This document shows positions 23,001 to 31,785 of a stretch of 64,000 nt of DNA, in pieces. Positions within the stretch are counted from its first letter, which is position 1; the number at the start of each line of letters is the position of its first letter. The position numbers and the translations under genes are program-made. The stretch comes from Guyanagaster necrorhizus (taxonomy: Eukaryota; Basidiomycota; Agaricomycetes; Agaricales; Physalacriaceae), in NCBI RefSeq assembly GCF_019112545.1, contig NW_025064883.1, positions 1,376,100 through 1,440,099 of the forward strand, in the 5' to 3' direction. A model generated the notes under the pieces. The model searched no databases and was not told where the DNA came from. It saw only the letters and a program-made list of their open reading frames with translations.

Positions 23001-23509
23001 CTTCCATCGCCGGCACAACCTGGTCAGAATTCCGCCATCCTTCCACGGGTTCGCCGCTTATAACATGCTCAAGACGGCCCCTGACACGGATGTTTGTCAC
23101 CACACCGGAGTGGACGTCGTCGATACTCCGTTTGCAGTAATCACCGGGCTGGAGAGTACGATCCACCAGAGTTAATTCCGATTCAGGGAGTATTTCTCGT
23201 GCGCTGCCCTCAGATAGAAAGGTCACACCGACTTCGCCACGCTCGAGCGGTCTCATCAATGGATCATCCGTTGATGAGGGAATGTCCTCAGCGTCATGCC
23301 AGCATCTCTGTGTGGGGTTAACGGCGCATACATGGAGTACATAGAAAACATAGACTCACGAGAACGATACCAAAAGAATGGGGGGACAAGTTTCGTTTAA
23401 CTATATCCTGCTGGTAGAACTGGAAACATGAGGTCGTTTACTGAGATAGCCTGGGAAGAGGACCGGCAAATACCTTGGTGGTTCTGGACGTAGGGGGCGT
23501 ATTCGACAT
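20025..23509 (-). CDS. UBE2O-like E2 ubiquitin-conjugating enzyme
   Basis: A large gene starts [12 protein letters not shown] (exon 23509-23474) and continues through at least thirteen exons. The N-terminal two thirds hold the SH3-like repeats of UBE2O ([57 protein letters not shown]), an acidic linker (about 21500-21300) and then the UBC domain: [48 protein letters not shown]. The catalytic Cys lies in [11 protein letters not shown], followed by [14 protein letters not shown]. Human UBE2O is a hybrid E2/E3 that marks orphan proteins such as unassembled ribosomal subunits. A 7-nt microexon (20690-20684) sits just before the catalytic block and a GC-AG intron (20385-20329) is near the 3' end. 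The region between 22950 and 22850 may hold one long intron or two. Confidence 0.87.
20684..20690 (-). other. 7-nt microexon within the UBE2O-like gene
   Basis: Read on the minus strand, the preceding exon ends CGA G followed by GTAAGT. A TCTAG acceptor then precedes TTAATCC, which is followed at once by GTAAGT; the next exon begins A AAT TTG TAC after TTTTCAG. Joining them gives Val-Asn-Pro-Asn-Leu-Tyr, the invariant residues just before the active-site Cys block of this E2 family. Skipping these 7 bases would shift the frame. Confidence 0.8.
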
Positions 23510-23750
23510 TCAAGGATGGCCGCACAATGGATGACTTGTTGAGTAAGATGCCGGAGAGACGGTGGGAGAACGACGATAAGATAACAAAAGGAATATTTCC
23601 AACGTCGAGCGGCAGGGCCGTGACCACGAAAGCTGGTCGTCTAATGTATGCTGGTGGCTAGCTTGAAGAACGGTCGGGTGATGCCAGGCCAATCTGAAGG
23701 TCACCGAGCCTGTCTTGCCTGTCTTGTGATCTGACCGTCATCATCAAGCG

Positions 23751-25498
23751 ATGCCAGCATTGCCTACCGAGCTCTTTCTCGTCATATTCAGTTTTCTTGA
23801 TGCCCGCAATCTCATCACTTGCAGACAGGTAAGGTATCGTCTGTACCTTTATTCTTTCTGGAATTTATCGCCGTCCAGGTCTGTCAGCTTTTCTTGGCTT
23901 TGATAGATGAGACCGTCGCCCTTGTCTACACCATTGAGCTCGACCGCCACGGGCACGTTGATAATTCATCTGTTCTACCTTCAACAGATCGCCTTGATCG
24001 ATTGCGTGAACATAACGCTGCATGGAACAAACTCGACGGTGCTTGGAGCGGCGATATTCCAAAGTTTCAAGGACATGTTTGGGAGCTCTTCGGCAATGTC
24101 CTAGCACAACATAGCGGGTCAGGGAGTCTCGTCTTTACTCAATTGCCCTCTTCGACCCGTTTCATTGAGCAAAAAGAATGGTCGGTCTCATTATCGGGCT
24201 TGCCTATACGCGATTTTGGAATGGACCCTTCCCAAGACCTGCTAGTTCTCATCGAAACGTCGCGATGGTGAGCCTTTGCGTATACTCCTTTCATCACACA
24301 CTGATTACCTTGATCAGGGGGCGAAATCCGAATCCTTCCTTCCAACTCCATCTTTGGTCTATGTCCAGTGGAAAGGCACATGTTTACGCCTCGGTACCCG
24401 TCCTTAAACATGCGCAGAAAGTCCCGGATCACGGAATGTCCTACACCATACAGGTATCTGGTGATTACCTAGGTGTCGAGTTTAATGGCAACAATGCACC
24501 AAAAGAGCTTGTTGTCTGGAATTGGAAGACCGGTCGCAAAGAACTGGTATGTCTTTGGTCAGAGGTAGTCTGTCAATTGCTAATGGGTCGCACGAGTTAG
24601 TACCTCACGGGGAATGAGATTTGCTCTTTCGCGTTTTTGACTGAAAATCACATCCTAGTTGCAGTGTCCAACAACACAGAGCTGTGTTTGTTCATCGTGG
24701 ACTTCATCGCGGAATCGTCTGAGCAGACGCGCATAAATGATGTGACTTACCATCTTGCTCTTCGCCTCCCAGATCTGCACCCTTCAACTACACTCGTGAG
24801 CCTCACCGTCAGGTGTGATCCTTCACCCACCTGGCCGAATCAGGATGATTCCATTCTGTTTCATGTTCATCCTGACGAAATTTTGTATCCCGTAGCGCTT
24901 TGCACAGCGCAAGGAAACCACATCATGATATTCATTCCGCGACGGATACTACTAGCACAACTGCATCATTTATACGTAGGAACCAAGGAAGTTGAATGGT
25001 CAGCTTGGGGCCCGCAAGGCACACGGATTCTCGATTGCTGGAATCAAGCTAACGTGTCACTTGTATGGGCTTGCAATACGTTTGGATCCAGATTCGTTGC
25101 CTTCGACGTCGACCAAGAGGAAATCGACGTATATGATTTCAATCAGATGACTTTGAAGCGGGAATTAGGCAGCGGATGCCCATCACAATATGGCAATCCC
25201 AACGAGATACTTTGGCCTCCAGTCAACCAAGAGGACCCTACCATGTTCGTGATCGATGACACCGTGGTGCCTTTGGACAGCCTGATATTCCAGCAAGAAG
25301 TCAGGACATCACTGCCTTTTCGGGCCAGGGCAATACCCACCGCCCTTGGAACAGGACGTTTTTCGGCGATGTGCAGTCAAGATAACATCATCGTTGTTAA
25401 CGCAAACGTGAGTATCTTGAAACATACATCGCTTTGGTTAACAGCCGTTGTAGAGCGTTCTTCTCACTGGCCGGGAGTACCGAGTGTTTACGCTGTGA
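23751..25498 (+). CDS. F-box protein
   Basis: Five exons (23751-23828, 23879-24267, 24318-24546, 24601-25407, 25454-25498) give 515 residues. The N-terminus is an F-box: LPTELFLVIFSFLDARNLITCRQVCQLFLALI, with the usual LP, the F-x-F-L and the C-R-x-V-C spacing. The remainder has beta-propeller-like segments (LVVWNWKTGRKELYL; FVAFDVDQEEIDVYDF) typical of the expanded F-box family of mushrooms. F-box proteins link substrates to the SCF ubiquitin ligase through Skp1; no substrate can be named. The last exon ends at TGA 25496-25498, but the same frame stays open for 44 more codons to 25633 and reads like coding sequence (TPVILCDGYAIRQGVMHI). The stop may therefore be a recent nonsense change. Divergent from UBE2O, starts 241 bases apart. 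Confidence 0.8.
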
Positions 25499-25633
25499 GA
25501 TCCTAGAAACACGGAGCACATCCAGCCCCAGGCCCTAACCAGCTATGCTCGAATGGCTAATTTGACGCCGGTGATCTTATGCGATGGATACGCGATTCGC
25601 CAAGGTGTAATGCACATTCGCGCGCGCTTGTGA

Positions 25634-25997
25634 TCCATCCTGGTAGCCGAACAGCTCATGTTCTTTGAGCTGTAATGAACTGCGCCTAGATGGTAGGCTG
25701 TATGATGAGGCATATGGGCCATTCGTTCTTCAATAAATGAAAGTTTAACATGGTTTCACGCCGCGGAATATTGCTACTGGACGTATCGATTCGCGAAACG
25801 CGCTCCATGATGAAATGAATTTCTTTTAGTGTGAGATCGCCGATGATAAGCCGAAAAAAGAGCTGATAACGCCAAGATCTTATCTGATAAGGACGAAATT
25901 TGCATATGCAGCTCGAGCACGGCTTCCCCTTTAAATATCCCTCCATGACTCACAAACCAACAAAAGTTTCCCCCTCTTTCCACCATCTACCCTAGTT
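25634..25997 (+). promoter_or_regulatory. Upstream region of N-acetylglutamate synthase gene
   Basis: No gene is recognisable here. Near the end are a TATA-like TTTAAATA at about 25930-25937, a perfect Gcn4/Cpc1 site TGACTCA at 25946-25952 and a possible small upstream ORF (25945-25995) whose TAG lies two bases before the main ATG. The Gcn4-type site suits an arginine synthesis gene. Confidence 0.55.
25946..25952 (+). promoter_or_regulatory. TGACTCA, Gcn4/Cpc1 consensus
   Basis: A perfect 7-base match to the binding site of the bZIP general amino acid control regulator (Gcn4 in yeast, Cpc1 in filamentous fungi) lies 46 bases before the ATG of the arginine pathway gene. A 7-mer occurs by chance about once per 8 kb per strand-pair, so position and gene function carry most of the weight. 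Confidence 0.5.
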
Positions 25998-27965
25998 ATG
26001 CTGGCATTCTCTTCTTGCTCGCAGAAACTTGTGTCTTCAGTTCAGATGAAGCGTTCCCAAACCTTCAAAGCATTCTATGCGGTAGGTTTTTACTTCTGTT
26101 CGAGTAACGTTTTCTACTTATGATTTTCAACACTACAGACCATTCGTAGCTTGAGGCAACAGCCTGTCTCTGATGGCGACGAAGCGGCCTCGTCCGACAA
26201 TGTGAGTCAAGCGTCGCCTGTTCAATATTCCGCTCACCGGCAGCCTGTCTAGGATTTCATTCTTTCCATCCTGCGAGCTAACCCGTCCCTGCGCGACACC
26301 CGTTCATACTTGGCGTCTTTTGGACCTCGACCGCACGCTGCGAAGCCAGTGACGTCCCAGCATCCTGACTTCAAGATGCCTTCGCCTCCCGATATTTCAG
26401 AGGCGGGGGCCAAGGAGGGCAGTACTGTCAACGTCGATGCCGCCAAAGACACCCCCATTATCGAGTCTATACTTGATCCCATCATCAGGCGTACGGCGTT
26501 GGTCAAAGTTCAAGGCCCATTCACGGATGTGCAGCTCGAAAGCATTGCTCGAGGAATGGTTTACCTTGAGAAGCTCGGGCTCGTTAGTGTCATTGTCGTC
26601 GACAACAACAATGTGGTTCGTGGTGGGACCGATGAGCGAAACATTGTCATTGAAGAGACGATGCGCTTCGTCACGGCTCTCGAAAGACAGGGCTCTAGGG
26701 CGCGTCCGCTCTTGGGTGCCATCGTCAGGCTAGGCCCAAAGCCTGAAGATCTTGGCATAGAGCACGAGATCGCACCTCCTGAGGCCCATACCATTCCGTC
26801 TGATCTGAATACCATTCGTTCCGCCCTTCGAGCAGGAGAAATCCCAGTCCTCCCTCCGTTCGCCCTCGATTCCTTCTGTCGATCAGTCCGCATAGACGCC
26901 AACGACGTGATCGCATCTCTCGCACGTGGGATGGTCGAGGCTGCTGTCCACAACAGCATTTCACCCATCTCTGAAAGTTCTCCGTCTCAATCGTCTGGAG
27001 AAGTTGATCTTGCTCCCCTCCGTCTCATGATCATCAATCGCGAAGGTGGAATTCCTTCGTACGCACGTTCAGGCTATCCTCACTTACTCATCAACCTTAA
27101 CTCTGAGTACGACCATATCAATGGAACGTTTCGTGAATCCTGGCACCATTCACATCCCACCAGTCTAGCGAATCTGTCTTTGGCACAGAAATGCCTAGCA
27201 TACATGCCGTCTGGTTCTTCCGCCGTCATGGTTTCTCATCGGTCCCCCAGTTTACTCATCGCTAATTTAATCACCAACAAGCCGGCTGTAAGCTCTAGCT
27301 TACCTCACGCACTCCTACAAGGTAATCGGAAACTCACACCCCACACACCCACGTTGCTACGACGAGGTCTTCCCATTCGCGTGGTCCGCGCCACCGCAGA
27401 CATAGATCAGAAAAAACTGACTACCCTTCTGGAACAATCCTTCGGCCGAACGCTTAACGAACACCAATTTTATGGGCGCCTGGAAAAGACACTCGATTTC
27501 ATGATTATTGCGGGAGACTACGTCGGTGCGGCCATTGTGACCAACGAACCGTCTCCTGATGCGTCAAATCCCATCTCATACCTCGACAAATTCGCCGTTC
27601 TTCCTAGCCATCAAGGGGATGGAACGGTTGATTTCTTGTGGGTTGCCCTCCACGACGAGTCTTACGGACTAGGCCATCCCTCCTCTGTGAACCCTAACGG
27701 AGGTAAAGAAGGTCAAGGAGAAGGCCGTGACCTCGTCTGGCGTAGTCGCGCCAACAACCCTGTGAACAAGTGGTATTTCGAGCGTAGCTCAGGTCACATC
27801 AGGATGGGATCCTGGGTCCTGTTTTGGTGTGACGCAGAGAAGCATCTGAAAATTGAGCAGAGTCGACGTGGGAGCTCCGGTTTGTCCTACGTTGAGGACT
27901 GGGAAAAAGGCCGTTTATGTCATTGGGCTAGCGTGGTAAACGAAATTCCCTCTAGCTGGAAGTAA
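25998..27965 (+). CDS. ARG2: N-acetylglutamate synthase, mitochondrial (arginine synthesis)
   Basis: Three exons (25998-26081, 26139-26201, 26253-27965) give 619 residues. The enzyme makes N-acetylglutamate from acetyl-CoA and glutamate, the first step of arginine synthesis, in mitochondria. The N-terminus (SQKLVSSVQMKRSQTFKAFYA) is basic and hydroxylated like a mitochondrial presequence. An amino-acid-kinase-like domain follows (LVKVQGPFTDVQLESIARGM, VIVVDNNNVVRGG) and then the C-terminal GNAT-type domain of fungal NAGS: RGLPIRVV, LEQSFGRTLNEHQFYGRLEKT, YLDKFAVLPSHQGDGTVDFLW, VWRSRANNPVNKWYFERSSGH. The name follows yeast Arg2; N. crassa uses arg-14. The upstream TGACTCA site suggests general amino acid control. 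Confidence 0.9.
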
Positions 27966-28280
27966 AGGCGTGTATTGTTCGTATTTGCTTGTATCAAGTG
28001 TCTCTTTTTCACACGACTTCAGTGGAAAGTACCAGAACTCATAGGAGGGAGAAAATACGTAGTATACACTGCGGTCTATGTGAAACGTGTGGGATATGTG
28101 CATACCTAGATATGCTTAGAAGACTTCATGGCATCAATGCACCCGGAGCTTCATGTTTCTGCAGACCTTTAATTTTGTTCAGTAGTAAATTTATTCCAAT
28201 TGCAAGTTTTTGTACAATCAGTAATGAGTCTCGTTGAGTGTCCGGTCTGGGCATGCCAGAGCTAGATTACAGATCACCCT
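27966..28280. other. Convergent 3' intergenic region, no gene seen
   Basis: A 315-bp stretch lies between the stop codons of the convergent NAGS gene and the unknown gene on the minus strand. It is AT-richer than its flanks and presumably holds both 3' UTRs. No frame with family similarity was found. Confidence 0.5.
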
Positions 28281-29756
28281 TCATTTTCTACGTGTTCGAG
28301 TATTTTTTGAGGGAGCAGGCGGCATCGACACACTACTGAAGGATGCGTCCCGGTTCTCCTTTCGAGAGGCGCTCTTGGACAGCTTTAAAACTCCAACACG
28401 CTTCCACGGCTCGTAAATGCCCCCTCCATTGACAATAAACTGTTCCAATGCCTTCACGCCTTTCACCACTTTTTCACGAAACCCGTTGCAAGTCCAAAAG
28501 TCAATATTCTGTATGAGAAAATGGACCTGCAGTATATCGCTAGGCCTTTTCAATCTCCATTCATGGAACGTTCTTTCATCATCATCATCAGGCCCTGGAA
28601 AAGGCGCCGAGAGAACCTTGACTTCCTACAGGGACCCCGTGGACGGCTGTCACCAAAGGAACATAGAAACAGGCACGTTCTTACCGTTTTGTCTGTTTCA
28701 CCGATACTGCTTGTCTTGCACCAATCGACATGGGCTCGGACAGTTCCATTAGCCCATACGAGACCAAAAACGGGAACATGAATTCCCAATGAATGCAGAT
28801 GCCTCACCGCGGAGGTGGTAGACATTCTATTCTGTCTGTAAGCATCCTCTAACATCTGATGAACAGGCTTCTTGTCCTCGAAGAAAGCGCTTGCGAATTC
28901 GAAACCTAGGATGCACACATTAGCAAGGATAGCAAAAGAAGCATACACGCCAACCGGGTATTTCAGGCAGATTGGCACAGGGCGTGCTTTGAAACCTGAA
29001 GGACGAGGCTTTGTCGGCACTGCCACTCTTCAGCACAGTTCGGTGGGATTTGAGCGCCTTGTAAGCGGACGCTTCAGTGTTAGACAAATGGCGTATGGAT
29101 ACTGTCGGGATTAGAATAACATTGTCCGGAATAATCGTTTTTGTGTTTAGAATGCGGAGAGAGGTGGAGGGTATGTCTCCGCTCGACAGTGGCTGGGGAA
29201 GAGATATAGGGCATTGACCCCTGCAGGCTGTTCAGAAAGGATAGAGAAAAAGCACCGTCAAATAGCAACATACCTTTGCCTACTCTCCGATACAGCTGGG
29301 GTTCGAAATATATCACAGCTGGTATGGAATCATGATCTGACAGTGTGAAAATAACAGACATATAGAACGCACGTCTTAGCAAAATCAGCTTCAGAAAATC
29401 TCTCCTCGGAGGCACACATTTTCCTAAGATACTTTGAAGCCTTGAACACAGTAGCCAAATCATCGTATAAAGCCAATGTGTCGATGGATGAATCATCCTC
29501 GCAGAAGAGGGAAGGGCATTCTTTATGAGCATCTGAAATAAAATCTAGGAATCCGGGACGACAAATAGAATAAATCAAACGGTATTTCTCGGAATCCTGA
29601 GTTGGATGTGTTTTATAAGCGCCAGAAATTTAGTTCCCCATCCAACGAACATACCTTCTTCACCCAATCAGCAGGTATCTTTCCGGAGACATTGAGCACC
29701 TCATCTACATCGGACTTGATGCTCTCAGGAATGTCAGAATAAGACACCTGCTCCAT
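28281..29756 (-). CDS. Unknown Agaricomycete-type conserved protein
   Basis: Start MEQVSYSDIPESIKSDVDEVL at 29756. Later exons read RGQCPISLPQPLSSGDIPS, then KTIIPDNVILIPTVSIRHL, then ASSFRFQSTPC, FEFASAFFEDKKPVHQMLED, AYRQNRMSTTSAVRHLHSLG, VFGLVWANGTVRAHVDWC, TFHEWRLKRPSDILQVHFLIQNI, and a basic C-terminus. It belongs to a family I recall from many mushroom genomes (FEFASxFWEDKKP, GTVRAHVDW) without known function; the Glu-Asp-Lys and Asp-Trp pattern is reminiscent of PD-(D/E)XK or kinase-like folds, but I would not assign either. One junction, between SEADFAK (about 29385) and HDSIPAV (about 29335), cannot be joined by a good GT-AG intron without either losing SEADFAK or shifting frame, so the gene may carry a small indel. 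Confidence 0.6.
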
Positions 29757-30231
29757 GTTTTGACGTGTGGACCACGTCTCGAAGTGCCCAAGGTTCCGTG
29801 CGATTCTTGATAAAGAGTCAGTATCAAGTCTCTATTCCCGGAGCATGGCATACTCTGATGCAGAGAGTGTACGGGAGGCTTTTGACTTGGTTGATTTTTT
29901 CATGTTCTTCGAGACCTTGTTATCGCTTGAAGCACTCGTGCTGTACAAGTCACTCGGTTATCGTACGTGGAAGACATCTGGAGACATACGCACATATTCG
30001 ACATGTTGGTATCTCGTGAGGTTTGTTACAGTCGTGTAAGCAAGTATGTCTATCGAACGTAATGAACAGAGGGAACGTTCTAATTCAACTTCCGCGGGAG
30101 CAACTCGAACTATCATGTGATCGTATCGGCCCTGACTGCCACTTTTGAGCCTTTGTGTTAAGGCTTAGGTTCACTTCTCAATGCTGTATTCATTCGTGAT
30201 GCGATATCGGTATACAAGATAGTCCTACGTT
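29757..30231. other. Intergenic 0.5 kb with one doubtful small frame
   Basis: Upstream of the unknown gene and downstream of the carnitine carrier. A plus-strand frame with an internal ATG at 29845 reads MAYSDAESVREAFDLVDFF, then FETLLSLEALVLYKSLGY, which looks somewhat protein-like, but it lacks a convincing start, splice partner or family. I do not call a gene. Confidence 0.35.
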
Positions 30232-31501
30232 TCAGAAGAAGGCGTCCATCACTTTTCTTGAAGCCTCAACCCCCAGCTGAACCAGGAGGATTAGCAAACA
30301 GGAAGAGAACGAAGAAGAAAAAACTGACGAATGTAGCAGCATTTGCAGGGAAGGCCCTTGCCATTGCAGGACCAAATCCTTTCCAAAGAGCAGCAACGCC
30401 ATCATAAGCAATGGTCTTTCTTGCGCAATCCATGAAACCTGAGTATGTTCCACTGGGTGCAGACTGAATTCGCGACTTTATCACATCGGGAGGAATGGCG
30501 AGTGACCACATAGCAACTCCTGCCGTTCCTCCTGCAAGTATGACCGCACCGAGATTGAGGTCAGCAGGCGAAGAACCTGCCGGTGTCAACGCCTTCTTGG
30601 TAACTTCATATGCAGCAAAGTACCTGTTGGTTTGGGGGTCAGATGAGGTGTTTGGGTGCAGGAAAGATACATACGCAGCACTTCCTGGCCCATCTCTTGC
30701 TACAGTAGCCACTGAGCCGCGGAATATGCTCCGTACTCCACCCTCCTTGTAGAGGTGCTTAATCACATCCAAAACGCCCTTGTATTTCTGTTCAGCGCCT
30801 CCTTGGCCCTGCACCTATAGACTGATGAATCATCTGACGCATAAGAGAGATTTCCGACATACCTGGAGTAGAACTTTGGCGCGTTCCACCGGGGCGGTGA
30901 CTAACGTTGTCGGGATTGCAGATAGGAAACCAGCAATTGCAAGTTCGCCGATGGACAAATCTTGGTTCTTTCTATTAGGAGTTACTGCGTATATCAGAAG
31001 CTTCGACATGTCGTATGCCTGCACCAATATCAGTAAGGTCGGGTCGTACGGCGATTGAATAGCCGTACCCAAAACGATACAGCGAAGATAGGCGTAACGC
31101 CTAACAGTGGTGGCACCATTCCGCGATACATACTACAAAACGTCAGTCGAAGTCACGAAAGACGTCCATCAATGGCGTACCCAGAGAATCCATCCTTTGC
31201 CAGTGTTTTTTTGACGACGTCGAAAGCACCTTTGTATGCTCCCGCTGGTGCAGTCTGCAGTCTAGTCTTTGTCAAATCGAATGGATGACCTGGAAGCCTG
31301 TTATTCCCCGACAAATTACACGGCAGCTCATGAACACACCAACGAGTACGGCAGAGACACCTCCAAATCCCCCAGCAATGAACGACTTGACAGACTCTGA
31401 GGTAGCCGAGGATGTCTTCAAGGTCTCTTCCGCTGCCGGTGCTTCACTGCTCTGGTAACGGCTCAGGACAAGACAGCACAGGAGGCAAAGGAGCGCACCA
31501 T
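30232..31501 (-). CDS. Mitochondrial carnitine/acylcarnitine carrier
   Basis: Eight exons (31501-31499, 31451-31340, 31289-31181, 31132-31069, 31018-30863, 30814-30675, 30623-30329, 30276-30232) give 307 residues. The three carrier signature motifs are present: HPFDLTKTRLQ, APVERAKVLLQ and PPDVIKSRIQ, the middle one with the E-R-A-K seen in the carnitine/acylcarnitine group (yeast Crc1, Aspergillus AcuH). Also typical are GMYRGMVPPLLGVTPIFAVSFWAYD and GVAALWKGFGPAMARAFPANAATF. It exchanges acylcarnitine for carnitine across the inner mitochondrial membrane, feeding acetyl units from peroxisomal beta-oxidation to the TCA cycle. The first exon contains only the ATG codon: the bases after it are GTGCGC, and the reading frame resumes SSEAPAAEETLK. 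Confidence 0.9.
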
Positions 31502-31785
31502 CGTGTCTAGCGTCTAAAGGTCTAAAGAGGGTAAGGAGTGGATGAACAGGGGAACAGGGGAACAGGGTAACAATTTCATAGCACGGATACGGAACGCGTG
31601 GGTCCCGGTGCACAGGATTCCTCCCTCCTTCGGCTTCTCCCGCTTTGCTTCCGTCCTGTTCTTCTCCGCATTTTTATCTTATCGCGGGACCTGGGGCATC
31701 CGTGTAATTTACTTCCATATTTTACATTTATTACAGTACTTAATACTTACAGTTCCTCTATAAACTTAGCATCCAATGTATACAC

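Noticed and set aside
29767..30039. Plus-strand 90-codon frame between the unknown gene and the carnitine carrier
   Set aside because: It begins at GTG, has no recognisable domain, no clear splice partners and overlaps a promoter region.
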